Shown here: positions 16,222-24,861 of the stretch, piece after piece | Layout of the letters: each line of letters starts with the position of its first letter | Numbering within the stretch: the stretch's first letter is position 1 | NCBI RefSeq assembly: GCF_000787855.1 | Contig: NZ_BBPQ01000051.1 | Coordinates: 1-50,729, forward strand | Direction: 5' to 3' | From: Streptacidiphilus anmyonensis | GTDB taxonomy: Bacteria; Actinomycetota; Actinomycetes; Streptomycetales; Streptomycetaceae | Length of the DNA stretch: 50,729 nt | The notes under the pieces: model-generated | Database searches by the model: none | Seen by the model: only the letters and a program-made list of their open reading frames with translations | Told to the model about the DNA's origin: nothing | Position numbers and translations under genes: made by a program

Positions 16222-17439
16222 TCACGCGCGCCAGCGCAGGACTTCGAGGGCGGCGGCCACCTCGACGACGTTCTCGGCGAGCGGGCGCGGCAGCAGCCGG
16301 TCGGCGCGGGCCAGGCGGCGCAGCAGGGTGTTGCGGTGGACGTAGAGGAGGGCGGCGGCGTGCGAGGCGTTGCACTGGGCGGCGATGAAGACCCGCACGG
16401 CGTCGGTGACCTCCGGCTCGGCGTTCTCCAGCGCGCCGAGGACGCGCCGGACGAAGTACCCGGCGTTCTTCGGGTCGGCCGTGAGCAGGGCGACCAGCTC
16501 GACCTCCTCGTGGGTGGCGACGCGGTGGGGTGAGGCGAGGCGGGCCAGCATCCGCTGGACGGCGAGCGCGTCGAGGTGGCCGCGCCGGAACCCGTCCAGG
16601 CCCTCGGCCGTCGAGCCGACGGCGATCCGCACGTCCGCCTCGGGCAGGGCGGCGGCGCGGGCGCGCAGTTCCTCGGGGTCGGGGCGGCCGTGCACCCACA
16701 CCCAGCGGGTCGCCGAGCCGGCCGGGACGGTCAGCGGACGCCGGTCGCCCGCGGCGGCGGCGACCAGCTCGGCGGCCCGGTCCAGTGCCGCGAGGTCGGC
16801 CCCCGGCCCGTCGCTCCACACGACGGCCGCCGTGTGGGCGCCCGCGAGCGGGTAGCCCAGGCGCTGCTCCGCGCGGGCGGTCGGGATCGGGGCGCCGTCG
16901 AGGAGCAGGCTGACGGTCTCCAGCCGTTCGGCGTGGCTGCCGGTGGTGAGCTCCTCGCGTTCACGGGCGATCTGCTCGGCGATGGCGGCGATGGTGTCGT
17001 CGACGAACGCCTCGATCGAGCGGGCCGAGACGTCGAGCAGCTCCCGCAGCTCGGCAGGGTCGATGGTGAGGCCGCAGCAGATCTGCGTCCACAGGCGCAG
17101 TGCCACGGCCTGGCCGGAGCGGTAGGCGTCCAGGGCGGACTCGTCGAGGCCGCGCCGGACGAGATCGCGGGCGATGTCCAGCTGCGGCGGGCCGACGTTC
17201 GCGGGGACCCGCCGCCCCGGGGCCTGGACGTTGGCGGCGGCCCAGAACAGCAGGTTCGAGCGGTTCGCCCGGCGGGTGGCGGCCGCGAGCACGGGATCGT
17301 CCGCGAGCTCCCTGGTGTGGGGGCCGGAGAGCGTGGCCGCGTCGATCTCGGCCAGCCACTCCTCGGGCGGCCGCACGGACAGCTCCGCGCCCTGGCGGAT
17401 CAGCTCGCGTACCCTCGGCGAGGGCGGTTCCCACAGCAT
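16222..17439 (-). CDS. PucR-type helix-turn-helix regulator
   Basis: The 405-aa protein has the CdaR/PucR layout: an N-terminal sensing region of unknown fold, a central degenerate GGDEF-like domain (HTAAVVWSDGPG, VRIAVGSTAEGLDGFRRGH) and a C-terminal HTH_30 motif (VRVFIAAQCNASHAAALLYV then HRNTLLRRLARAD). Such proteins activate catabolic operons. It is divergent from the monooxygenase operon across a 161-base region rich in repeats, so it is probably that operon's regulator. The ATG at 17439 begins MLWEPPSPRVREL. Confidence 0.85.
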   Translation of the reverse strand: MLWEPPSPRVRELIRQGAELSVRPPEEWLAEIDAATLSGPHTRELADDPVLAAATRRANRSNLLFWAAANVQAPGRRVPANVGPPQLDIARDLVRRGLDESALDAYRSGQAVALRLWTQICCGLTIDPAELRELLDVSARSIEAFVDDTIAAIAEQIAREREELTTGSHAERLETVSLLLDGAPIPTARAEQRLGYPLAGAHTAAVVWSDGPGADLAALDRAAELVAAAAGDRRPLTVPAGSATRWVWVHGRPDPEELRARAAALPEADVRIAVGSTAEGLDGFRRGHLDALAVQRMLARLASPHRVATHEEVELVALLTADPKNAGYFVRRVLGALENAEPEVTDAVRVFIAAQCNASHAAALLYVHRNTLLRRLARADRLLPRPLAENVVEVAAALEVLRWRA

Positions 17440-17461
17440 CCGCCCACCCTACGGTGGGCTG

Positions 17462-17501
17462 GTGCACTCTGCTGCACGGCGGAGCGATTCAGGTGCAACC
17501 T
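17462..17501. promoter_or_regulatory. Inverted repeats in the PucR/monooxygenase control region
   Basis: GTGCA-CTCTGC-TGCAC (17462-17477) is a perfect 5-6-5 inverted repeat, and AGGT-GCA-ACCT (17491-17501) a perfect 4-3-4 one. Both contain TGCA-type cores and lie near the regulator start, so they are candidate operators. Confidence 0.4.
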
Positions 17502-17542
17502 GCCCATAGGCCGGGGCCGCGCCCGTCGCCGACGATGACCCG

Positions 17543-17572
17543 CATCGGAAGTCATCGGAAGTCACCGGAATT
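17543..17572. repeat. Three 10-bp direct repeats upstream of the monooxygenase
   Basis: CATCGGAAGT, CATCGGAAGT and CACCGGAATT lie in tandem at exactly one helical turn, 28 bases before the monooxygenase ATG. This is a typical layout for cooperative binding by a regulator. Confidence 0.55.
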
Positions 17573-17600
17573 TCCGCACCACGCGACGGGAGCCCGCACC

Positions 17601-19205
17601 ATGGCCGCGACGAACGACACCTCGACCGAGGACCGGCAGGCGACGCCCGGGGACCGGCAGGCCACGTCCTTCGACGTGCTGATCGTCGGCGCCGGGATCT
17701 CCGGCATCGGCGCGGGCTACTACCTCCAGCGCGAGCACCCCGGGCGCCGCTACGCGATCCTGGAGGCGCGCGACGCGTCCGGCGGCACCTGGGACCTGTT
17801 CCGCTACCCCGGCATCCGCTCCGACTCCGACCTGCACACCTTCGGCTACGAGTTCAAGCCGTGGCGGGACAAGGACGCGATCGCGAGCGCCGACAAGATC
17901 CTGGCCTACCTGCGCGAGACCGCCGCCGAGCACGGCATCGACCGCAGGATCCGCTACGGCACCCGGGTCCTCGGGGCGTCGTGGAGCTCGGCCGACGCCC
18001 GCTGGACGGTCGAGACCGAACGCACCGACACCGGCGAGCGGGCCACGCTGACCTGCAACTGGCTCTTCGCCGCCGCCGGCTACTTCCGCTACGACGAGGG
18101 CTACACCCCGCACTTCCCCGGACGGGAGCGCTTCGCGGGCACGCTCGTGCACCCGCAGCACTGGCCCGAGGATCTCGACGCCGGCGGGAAGCGGATCCTG
18201 GTCATCGGCAGCGGCGCCACCGCCGTCACGCTCGTCCCGGCGCTGGCCGCGACCGCCGCGCACGTCACCATGCTCCAGCGCACGCCGACCTACGTCATGC
18301 CGGTGCCCGCCCAGGACAAGGTGGCCAACCTGCTGCGCGCGCTGCTGGGCGAGGAGCGCGCCTACGCGCTGACGCGACGCAAGAACATCGCCCGCCAGCA
18401 GGTGATCTGGCGGTTGTTCCAGAAGTACCCGAAGGCGGCGCGGCGGCTGATCCGGCGCGTCAACGTCAAGCAGCTGCCCGAGGGTTATCCCGTGGACGAG
18501 CACTTCAACCCGCCCTACGACCCCTGGGACCAGCGGCTGTGCGCGGTCCCGGACGGCGACCTGTTCCGCGCGATCCGGCAGGGCCGGGCCTCGGTGGTGA
18601 CCGACCGGATCGCGACGTTCACCGAGGCCGGCGTGCGGCTGGAGTCGGGACGGGAGCTGGAGGCCGACGTCGTCGTCACCGCGACGGGGCTGAACGTGCA
18701 GGCGATGGGCGGCATCTCACTGACCGTCGACGGCGAGCCGGTGCGCCTGGCGGACACCGTCGCCTACAAGGGCATGATGCTCTCCGGCGTGCCCAACTTC
18801 TCCTACTCGATCGGCTACACCAACTCCTCCTGGACGCTGAAGGTCGGGCTGCTCTGCGAGCACCTGTGCCGCCTGCTCGCGCACATGGACTCGCTCGGCT
18901 ACGACACCGCCGTGCCGGTGCCCGCCGACCCGGCCATGCCCACCCGACCGCTGCTCGACTTCGGCGCGGGGTACATCCAGCGCGCCATCGACAAACTGCC
19001 CCGGCAGGGCGACCGCGCGCCGTGGCTGACCTCGATGAGCTACGCCGGGGACGTGCAACTGCTGCGGCACCTGCCGGTCACCGACCCGGAGCTGCGGTTC
19101 AGCGTCAGCCCGGGGGCGCCGGTGGCCGGCTCTGCCGCCTCCCGGTCCGACGCCTCCCAGTCCGACGCCTCCGAGTCCGACGCCTCCCAGGAGGTCTCCG
19201 CCTGA
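17601..19205 (+). CDS. Flavin-containing (Baeyer-Villiger-type) monooxygenase
   Basis: The 534-aa protein starts after a low-complexity N-terminus with DVLIVGAGISGIGAGYYLQ (FAD-binding GxGxxG), then GGTWDLFRYPGIRSDSD, a family hallmark, and a second Rossmann motif (LVIGSGATAVTLVPALA) for NADPH. These flavoproteins insert oxygen into ketones or oxidise heteroatoms. The closest remembered analogues are the MymA/EtaA-like enzymes of mycobacteria. The stop overlaps the next gene's ATG (TGATG). The C-terminus carries three SDASQ/SDASE repeats encoded by 15-bp tandem units. The ATG at 17601 was chosen because upstream sequence belongs to the control region. Confidence 0.9.
   Translation: MAATNDTSTEDRQATPGDRQATSFDVLIVGAGISGIGAGYYLQREHPGRRYAILEARDASGGTWDLFRYPGIRSDSDLHTFGYEFKPWRDKDAIASADKILAYLRETAAEHGIDRRIRYGTRVLGASWSSADARWTVETERTDTGERATLTCNWLFAAAGYFRYDEGYTPHFPGRERFAGTLVHPQHWPEDLDAGGKRILVIGSGATAVTLVPALAATAAHVTMLQRTPTYVMPVPAQDKVANLLRALLGEERAYALTRRKNIARQQVIWRLFQKYPKAARRLIRRVNVKQLPEGYPVDEHFNPPYDPWDQRLCAVPDGDLFRAIRQGRASVVTDRIATFTEAGVRLESGRELEADVVVTATGLNVQAMGGISLTVDGEPVRLADTVAYKGMMLSGVPNFSYSIGYTNSSWTLKVGLLCEHLCRLLAHMDSLGYDTAVPVPADPAMPTRPLLDFGAGYIQRAIDKLPRQGDRAPWLTSMSYAGDVQLLRHLPVTDPELRFSVSPGAPVAGSAASRSDASQSDASESDASQEVSA
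19146..19190 (+). repeat. Three 15-bp tandem repeats within the monooxygenase gene
   Basis: TCCGACGCCTCCCAG, TCCGACGCCTCCGAG and TCCGACGCCTCCCAG lie head to tail at 19146-19190 and encode SDASQ, SDASE and SDASQ at the C-terminus. They look like slippage expansion outside the enzyme core. Confidence 0.8.
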
Positions 19206-20038
19206 TGGAGCGTTTCGACTTCACCCGGGGCACGGCCGTCGTCACCGGCGCGGCCGGCGGCATCGGCGAGCAGCTCGCCCACGCGCTCGCCCGGCGCGGC
19301 AGCGCGCTGGCGCTGGTGGACCGCGACGCCGAGGGCCTGGAGCGGGTGGCCAAGGCCGTCGGCCAGGTCTCCGGGCGTCCGGTCGCGACCTACGTCGTCG
19401 ACCTGTCCGACGACGCGGCCACCCACGCCCTCGGCGCCACGCTCGTGGCCGCACACCCGGACGCCACGCTGCTGGTCAACAACGCGGGGGTGGCCCTCGG
19501 CGGGACCTTCGAGCAGGTCAGCGAGGAGGAGTTCGACTGGCTGATGGCCGTCAACTACCGGGCCGTGGTGACGCTGACCAGGGCGCTGCTGCCGGTGCTG
19601 CGGGCCAACGCGGGCTCGCACCTGGTCAACCTCTCCAGCCTGTTCGGCCTGATCGCGCCGCCCGGTCAGGTGGCCTACGCCACCAGCAAGTTCGCGGTGC
19701 GCGGGTTCACCGAGGCGCTGCGCGCGGAGCTCGCGGGCCGGGTCGGGGTGACGGTGGTGCACCCCGGCGGGATCCGCACCCGGATCGCCGAGAGCAGCCG
19801 CTTCGCGGCGGGCGTGCCCGCCGCCGAGCAGGCGGCGGGGCGGTCGGCGTTCAACCGGCTGCTCACCTATCCGCCCGAGCGGGCCGCCGAGGAGATCGCC
19901 ACCGCCGTCGAGCGGCGGCGGCCCCGCCTGCTGATCGCCCTCAGCGCCCGCGTTCCGGATCTGGTCGCGCGTCTGTTCCCGGGCCGCTACTCCGGGCTGA
20001 TGGCTCTTGTCCTGAAGGCCGCCGGTCGGCCAAAGTGA
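19205..20038 (+). CDS. Short-chain dehydrogenase/reductase
   Basis: The 277-aa SDR has the NAD(P) loop TGAAGGIGEQLA, the NNAG motif (LLVNNAGVALGG), an active-site serine in VNLSSLFGL and YATSK for the catalytic tyrosine and lysine. A C-terminal RVPDLVARLFPGRYSGLM stretch resembles the SadH-like SDRs found beside MymA-type monooxygenases. It would interconvert an alcohol and ketone supplied to or by the monooxygenase. Its ATG overlaps the monooxygenase stop by one base, so the two are translationally coupled. Confidence 0.9.
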   Translation: MERFDFTRGTAVVTGAAGGIGEQLAHALARRGSALALVDRDAEGLERVAKAVGQVSGRPVATYVVDLSDDAATHALGATLVAAHPDATLLVNNAGVALGGTFEQVSEEEFDWLMAVNYRAVVTLTRALLPVLRANAGSHLVNLSSLFGLIAPPGQVAYATSKFAVRGFTEALRAELAGRVGVTVVHPGGIRTRIAESSRFAAGVPAAEQAAGRSAFNRLLTYPPERAAEEIATAVERRRPRLLIALSARVPDLVARLFPGRYSGLMALVLKAAGRPK

Positions 20039-20068
20039 ACCCGGTTTCAACTCCCCGGAGGTAGTTTC

Positions 20069-21103
20069 ATGCTCGGACCCGACTGGCAGCCCGACATCCT
20101 CGGCGACGGCTACGCCCAGACCACCCTCGACCTGGGCGGCGACCCGGACGGCGAGGGCGGATCCGTCACCGCGGTGCTGGTGCGCCGCGAGCCACGGGCC
20201 GACGAGGACGTGCGCGGCGCGCTGCTGTACGTGCACGGCTTCTCGGACTACTTCTTCCAGACCGCGCTGGCCGACTTCGCCGCCGCGCGCGGCCTCGCCT
20301 TCTACGCGCTGGACCTGCGCAAGTGCGGCCGTTCGCGCCGCCCGGGCCAGACCGCGCACTACGTCTCCGACCTCGCGCTGTACGACGCGGAGCTGGAGCG
20401 CGCCCTGGCGATCGTCGCGGCCGCGCACCCCGACCTGCCGGTCACGCTGATGGCGCACTCCACCGGCGGCCTGATCCTGCCGCTGTGGCTGGACCGCCGC
20501 CGCGCGGCCGGACGCGTCGCGCCGGTCGCCGGGCTGATCCTCAACAGCCCCTGGTTCGACCTCCAGGGCAAGCCGATCCAGCGCGGACCGATGACGCAGG
20601 CGCTGCGGGTGCTGGCCCGCGTCGCCCCGCTGCGCCCGCTCAAGCTGCCGCCGAGCACCGTGTACGGCGATTCGGTGTACGTCGGGCGGCACGGCGAGTG
20701 GGACTTCGACACCGAGCTGAAGCCGCTCACGGGCTTCCCGGTCACCCACGGCTGGCTCAACGCGGTCCGCCGCGGCCACGCCCGTCTGCACCGGGGCCTG
20801 GACGTCGGCGTGCCGTCGCTGGTGCTGCGGTCGGACCGGAGCCACTGGACCGCCACCTGGTCCGAGCAGGCCGACCGGGCCGACACGGTCCTCGACGTCG
20901 ACCAGATCGCCCGCTGGTCCGGCTGCCTGGGCCACGAGACCACCGTCGTCCCGATCCCGGGCGCCCGCCACGACGTGGTCCTGTCCGAGCCGGACGCGCG
21001 TGAGCGCGCCTACGCGGAGATGGGCGCGTGGCTGGACCGTCAGCAGCGCACCCGCACCGGTGCGGCGGACTCGGCCGAGGAGGAGGCCGTCACCGCCTCC
21101 TGA
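20069..21103 (+). CDS. Alpha/beta hydrolase, lysophospholipase/monoglyceride-lipase-like
   Basis: The 344-aa protein has the hydrolase fold signatures LLYVHGFSDYF (oxyanion hole), ALDLRKCGRS, the nucleophile elbow AHSTGG and a C-terminal histidine in GARHDVVLSE. It resembles serine hydrolases of the S33/Hydrolase_4 class acting on acyl esters. It follows the SDR by 30 bases with a GGAGG ribosome-binding site and should hydrolyse the ester formed by the monooxygenase or a lipid substrate. The C-terminus after the catalytic histidine has an acidic low-complexity tail. Confidence 0.88.
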   Translation: MLGPDWQPDILGDGYAQTTLDLGGDPDGEGGSVTAVLVRREPRADEDVRGALLYVHGFSDYFFQTALADFAAARGLAFYALDLRKCGRSRRPGQTAHYVSDLALYDAELERALAIVAAAHPDLPVTLMAHSTGGLILPLWLDRRRAAGRVAPVAGLILNSPWFDLQGKPIQRGPMTQALRVLARVAPLRPLKLPPSTVYGDSVYVGRHGEWDFDTELKPLTGFPVTHGWLNAVRRGHARLHRGLDVGVPSLVLRSDRSHWTATWSEQADRADTVLDVDQIARWSGCLGHETTVVPIPGARHDVVLSEPDARERAYAEMGAWLDRQQRTRTGAADSAEEEAVTAS

Positions 21104-21130
21104 CCGGGGCGTCCTCCGACGCCCTGCCGT

Positions 21131-21159
21131 CGCCCCCGGCCTTCATGTCGCCGGGGGCG
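21131..21159. terminator. Bidirectional hairpin terminator
   Basis: CGCCCCCGGC (21131-21140) and GCCGGGGGCG (21150-21159) form a perfect 10-bp stem with a 9-base loop between the convergent hydrolase and the gene ending at 21143, whose last codons it overlaps. Confidence 0.75.
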
Positions 21160-21919
21160 TGTAACGCGCCGTCACGAGCCGGGCGAGCATCGCCAGCCTT
21201 GCGAAGTAGCAGGCGCAGTACTCCTCGTCGATCAGGGGCACGACCTTGTCGAGCGCGGCGAGGCACGCCCAGAGGACGGCGACGCCCTCGCCGTCGAGGC
21301 CCCCGTCCAGCTCGCGCTGGACGAGGCCGGCGACGTCGGCATCCAGGAGGATCAGCTCCACGCCCTCGACCTCGACGCCCCTGAAGCTCGGAGGGAACGG
21401 CACGCGCCGGTGTTCCTCCCACAACGAGGCGACTGTCGCCTCCGCCGCGGACGACGGGCCGAGGAGCTCGTGGACGGCGTCGAAGACGGCGCGCACCAGG
21501 TCCACGGCCCCGGCCGGGTGGAGAGCGGCACTCGTCACGCCGCCCTGGCCGAGCCGGTCGCGGAGCAGTCGGGCGCGGTCGAGTGCGGCGGCGCACCCGG
21601 CCGAGAGGAGCCCCGCGTCGACGGCGCGCTCGGTCAACTCCTGGAGAGACCCGCCGACGGCCAGGCACCCGGCAAGGACCTGCTCCAGAGCGAACAGGGA
21701 GTGCGTGACGGCGACGGTGGCGAACTCGTAGCGGAAGTACGAGTGTCGGATGAGCTCGCGGGAGGTCTCCAGCGCGCTCTTGACGGGCATCGACGCGTCG
21801 CCGGGGAGCACCAGCCCGGCCACCAGCGCGTGCATGTCCGGGTAGTCGAGGACGATGTCGCGAAGGCGCGGGTCCGGGGCCGGCAGCGGGGGCAGGCCGG
21901 GCGGCGGCAGGGAGTTCAC
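21143..21919 (-). CDS. Hypothetical protein, mainly alpha-helical
   Basis: The 258-aa product is not recognised. It starts with a proline-rich segment (MNSLPPPGLPPLPAPDPRL), is largely helical with repeated leucine and alanine heptad-like stretches, and has EEYCACYFARLAMLARLV near the end. No signal peptide, membrane helix or catalytic motif is visible. It stands alone downstream of the conservon cluster, separated by a terminator. Codon use is normal for the genome, so it is likely a real gene. Confidence 0.55.
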   Translation of the reverse strand: MNSLPPPGLPPLPAPDPRLRDIVLDYPDMHALVAGLVLPGDASMPVKSALETSRELIRHSYFRYEFATVAVTHSLFALEQVLAGCLAVGGSLQELTERAVDAGLLSAGCAAALDRARLLRDRLGQGGVTSAALHPAGAVDLVRAVFDAVHELLGPSSAAEATVASLWEEHRRVPFPPSFRGVEVEGVELILLDADVAGLVQRELDGGLDGEGVAVLWACLAALDKVVPLIDEEYCACYFARLAMLARLVTARYTPPAT

Positions 21920-22017
21920 GCGGGCAGTGTCGCCGTCTCGAGGCGGCGAAGGCCAGCGGTTTTGCGCGAGGCGGTCGCCTGTGGCCGACGCGGCGGTCCT
22001 CTCCCCCGGTGGGCGCC

Positions 22018-22067
22018 GTCAGCCCGGTCGGGCCGCCGGATGCGGGCGGGGCCGCAACCGGGCTGAC
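22018..22067 (-). terminator. Long hairpin terminator of the conservon operon
   Basis: GTCAGCCCGGT (22018-22028) and ACCGGGCTGAC (22057-22067) form a perfect 11-bp outer stem, with a GC-rich inner arm in the 28-base interior. It lies 21 bases past the monooxygenase stop. Confidence 0.8.
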
Positions 22068-22088
22068 GGGTCGTGCGGTGGGGCGGGC

Positions 22089-23324
22089 TCAGGCCTGGCT
22101 GAAGGAGCCCAGGTAGGCCGCGGCCGCGTCGGGGGTGAAGAACCAGTTCGGGAAGTCCGACGGGTTGTCGAAGCCGTTCGCGAAACGGTCGGCGACCGGC
22201 TGGATCTGGCCGGCCGCGCCGATCAGGTTGAGCACGTGCTCCGGCGGCGGCGCGAGCATCGCGTTGGTCCACGCCGTGACGTCGCCTGCGGCGCTCGCCC
22301 AGAAGGACTCGAAGGTCCGCTCCATGAAGGCGCGGTCGAAGGGGCCGTCGCCCTGGGCGCGGATCGCGTCGAGGTAGTGCGCGGCGCACTTGGACGCGGT
22401 GTTGGAGCCTTGTCCGGTGATCGGGTCGTTGGCGACGACGACGTCCGCGACGCCCATCACCAGGCCGCCGCCCGGCAGTTCGCCGACGGGCCTGCGGACG
22501 GTGGGCGCGTAGCGGCCGGCCAGGGTGGCGCGGGCGTCGGTGAGCTCGACGCCGCGGGCGCGCTCGTACTCCCACGGGGTGTAGGTGCGCATCAGGTCCA
22601 GCGTGCGGTTCAGGTGCTCCTCGGGCTCCAGGGCCGGCTCGAAGACGTCGAGCGGACCGCCGGGGATGCCCTCCCAGAAGAGGATGTCGCACGGGCCGGA
22701 GAGGGTGTAGGCGGGGATGACGAACAGCTCGCCGACGCCGGGCACCAGGTTGCAGCGCACGGCCGGGAAGTCGTGCTCCGGGCGCGGCCCGAGGCCGTGC
22801 ACGTAGGAGACGGCCAGCGCGCGCTGCGGCGCGGTGTACGGGGAGCGCTCGGGGTCGCGGGCGAACATGGAGACCAGCTCGCCCTTGCCCGCGGCGACCA
22901 GGGTCAGGTCGTAGCCGCGCACGAGGTAGTCGAGGTCGGAGACGGTGACGCCGTTGACGACGACCTTGCCGCCGCGCTGGGCGAACAGCTCCAGCCAGCC
23001 GGGCATCTTGACGCGCTGGTCGACGGACTGGGCGAAGCCGTCGAGGTGGCCGACCCAGTCGATGACGCGGGCGGCCTCGGGGCCGCTCACCGAGACGCCG
23101 AGGCCCAGCGCCTTGGGGGCGTCCGCCTCCCAGAGGTTGATGCCGAGGTCGCGCTCGTGGGCGAGCGAGGTGCGGAACATGCACTGGGTCGACATCACGC
23201 GCCCGGCCCGGACCTCGTCCGGGGTGCGGTCGGTCATGACGGTGACGTCGTGGCCGTCGCTCTGCAGGCCGAGGGCTGTCTGCAGGCCGGACTGGCCGGC
23301 GCCGACGACGAGTATTCGCGCCAA
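22089..23324 (-). CDS. Styrene-monooxygenase-like FAD oxidoreductase
   Basis: The 411-aa flavoprotein begins with an FAD-binding ARILVVGAGQSGLQTALGLQ and resembles the StyA/indole-monooxygenase family throughout (VMSTQCMFRTSLAHERDLG, ANDPITGQGSNTASKCA). StyA enzymes epoxidise aromatic alkenes using FADH2 supplied by a separate flavin reductase, none of which is encoded nearby. The start is a TTG at 23324 with GGAG upstream. It follows the conservon GTPase by 46 bases on the same strand, so it is probably part of that operon, in the place where some conservons carry a cytochrome P450. Confidence 0.85.
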   Translation of the reverse strand: MARILVVGAGQSGLQTALGLQSDGHDVTVMTDRTPDEVRAGRVMSTQCMFRTSLAHERDLGINLWEADAPKALGLGVSVSGPEAARVIDWVGHLDGFAQSVDQRVKMPGWLELFAQRGGKVVVNGVTVSDLDYLVRGYDLTLVAAGKGELVSMFARDPERSPYTAPQRALAVSYVHGLGPRPEHDFPAVRCNLVPGVGELFVIPAYTLSGPCDILFWEGIPGGPLDVFEPALEPEEHLNRTLDLMRTYTPWEYERARGVELTDARATLAGRYAPTVRRPVGELPGGGLVMGVADVVVANDPITGQGSNTASKCAAHYLDAIRAQGDGPFDRAFMERTFESFWASAAGDVTAWTNAMLAPPPEHVLNLIGAAGQIQPVADRFANGFDNPSDFPNWFFTPDAAAAYLGSFSQA

Positions 23325-23370
23325 GTTGTGCTCCAGGTGTCGATGGTTCCGCGAAAGGAGGGCCGGAGGT

Positions 23371-24051
23371 TCAGATGTCCGTGACGGAGAGGGTGTGCTG
23401 CACCAGGGCCGCCAGCGTCCGCGCCGAGGAGGGGCGGGAACGGGCGTCGCAGTGCAGCAGCGGCACGCCGGGGTCGAGGCTCAGGGCGTCCCTGATGTCG
23501 GCCTCCCCGTACAGCGGCGCGCCGTCGAACTCGTTGACCGCCACGATGAAGGGCAGCCCGCTGCTCTCGAAGTAGTCGACCGCGGGGAAGGCGTCCTGGA
23601 GACGGCGGGTGTCGACCAGGACCACCGCGCCGACGGCGCCGCGGGCCAGGTCGTCCCACATGAACCAGAAGCGCCGCTGGCCGGGCGCGCCGAACAGGTA
23701 GAGGATCAGGTCGTCGGCGATGCGCAGGCGGCCGAAGTCCATGGCCACGGTGGTGGTGGTCTTGCCGCTGCCGGGGGCGAGCTCGTCGGTGCCGCTGCCG
23801 GCGTCGGTCATGATCGCCTCGGTGCGCAGCGGGGTGATCTCGGAGACCGAGGCGACCATGGTGGTCTTGCCGACGCCGAAGCCGCCCGCGATCACGATCT
23901 TCGCGGAGGTGACCGGCAGCTCGGTCAGCGGTATGCCGGGGGTGGCCACCGCGCCGCCCGTCGCGGCGCCGGGCGCCCCGACGCCGTGTGCGCCGACGCC
24001 CCGTGCGCCGACCCCGGGCGCGACGTCGGTGCGGGTGTCAGGCCAGGTCAC
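23371..24051 (-). CDS. Conservon GTP-binding protein (CvnD type)
   Basis: The 226-aa protein is a small Ras-like GTPase with Walker A GGFGVGKTT, a DxxG-like segment (LFGAPGQRRF) and NEFDG in the NKxD position, the usual form in streptomycete conservon GTPases. It is thought to signal from the membrane complex formed with the sensor kinase and roadblock protein. Its N-terminal 35 residues are glycine/alanine-rich with a GVGAx five-residue repeat. The gene overlaps the DUF742 gene by 14 bases. Confidence 0.93.
   Translation of the reverse strand: MTWPDTRTDVAPGVGARGVGAHGVGAPGAATGGAVATPGIPLTELPVTSAKIVIAGGFGVGKTTMVASVSEITPLRTEAIMTDAGSGTDELAPGSGKTTTTVAMDFGRLRIADDLILYLFGAPGQRRFWFMWDDLARGAVGAVVLVDTRRLQDAFPAVDYFESSGLPFIVAVNEFDGAPLYGEADIRDALSLDPGVPLLHCDARSRPSSARTLAALVQHTLSVTDI
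23979..24023 (-). repeat. Three 15-bp tandem units in the N-terminus of the GTPase gene
   Basis: On the plus strand CGACGCCGTGTGCGC, CGACGCCCCGTGCGC and CGACCCCGGGCGCGA run in tandem and encode the GVGAR/GVGAH/GVGAP-like repeats. Similarity decays in the third unit. Confidence 0.65.
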
Positions 24052-24445
24052 GGAGGCCTCCGAGGATTCTTTCGAGCACCACGCGGTTGGGACGGCTCGG
24101 CACGCCGATCGGCGAGCCGGAGGAGCCCATGGCGACGGTGCCGCCGTGGACGCGCATTCGGCCGGCGTCGATGAGGTCGCTGACCCAGACCCGGACCACG
24201 CCCAGCGGCAGCTTCAGCAGGGCGGAGACCTCGGCGATGGACCGCATCTGACCCTCGCACAGCGCGCAGATGCGCTCCAGCTCGGGCATCGTGGACGCGG
24301 TCGGCTGCGCCTGCCAGGAGGGGTACGCCGAGCGCTGCTCGACGGCCGAGACCAGGGTCTCGACCAGGAGCACCTGGCCGAAGCGGGTCCGGCCGCCGGT
24401 CAACGCGTACGGACGCACGCGGAGCGAGCGCGCGGGGACAGTCAC
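24038..24445 (-). CDS. Conservon DUF742 protein (CvnC type)
   Basis: The 135-aa protein has the DUF742 pattern: VRPYALTGGRTR near the start, EQRSAYPSWQ-like centre, then a winged-helix-like C-terminal half (ICALCEGQMRSIAEVSALL, GVVRVWVSDLIDAGRM). It has CALC rather than a longer cysteine cluster. It is translated from an ATG overlapping the roadblock gene's stop (ATGA, 24442-24445), and is expected to act with the kinase, roadblock protein and GTPase at the membrane. Confidence 0.92.
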   Translation of the reverse strand: MTVPARSLRVRPYALTGGRTRFGQVLLVETLVSAVEQRSAYPSWQAQPTASTMPELERICALCEGQMRSIAEVSALLKLPLGVVRVWVSDLIDAGRMRVHGGTVAMGSSGSPIGVPSRPNRVVLERILGGLRDLA

Positions 24446-24861
24446 CGGATCGCCTCCTGGACCGGGAAGACCTCTGAGCGGACGTGCGCGGTCAGCACGT
24501 GGCCGGCCTGCTCGACGAGCCGGGCCATCTGGAAGGCCGCGACGCTCAGGTCGCAGTCGGCGGCCGTGTACGCGGCGAGGCAGGCGGTGCGGTCCACGGC
24601 CATGAGGATGAGCGTGCCCTCGTCGAGGGTGACCACGGTCCGCTTGAGCTGCCCGTAGTCGAGCAGCGCGGTGAGGCCCCCGGCCAGTCCGTTGATGCCG
24701 GCGACGAAGGTCGCCAGCTCCTCCGCCGGGCAGTTCTCGTCGACGGCCACCAGGGGCAGTCCGTCGGTGGAGACCAGCGCCAGCGCGCGCAGGCCGGCGG
24801 TGCCCATCAGCACGTCGCCGAGCAGCCAGCGCAGCCGCAGCTGCGGATTCGCCTGGGTCAT
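24442..24861 (-). CDS. Conservon roadblock/LC7 protein (CvnB type)
   Basis: The 139-aa protein is a single roadblock/LC7 domain (LRWLLGDVLMGTAGLRALALV, STDGLPLVAVDE, GILILMAV-like TLILMAVDR). Roadblock proteins bind small GTPases, here the CvnD-type partner two genes downstream. It is coupled at both ends: its ATG overlaps the kinase stop (24858-24861), and its stop overlaps the DUF742 start. Confidence 0.93.
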   Translation of the reverse strand: MTQANPQLRLRWLLGDVLMGTAGLRALALVSTDGLPLVAVDENCPAEELATFVAGINGLAGGLTALLDYGQLKRTVVTLDEGTLILMAVDRTACLAAYTAADCDLSVAAFQMARLVEQAGHVLTAHVRSEVFPVQEAIR

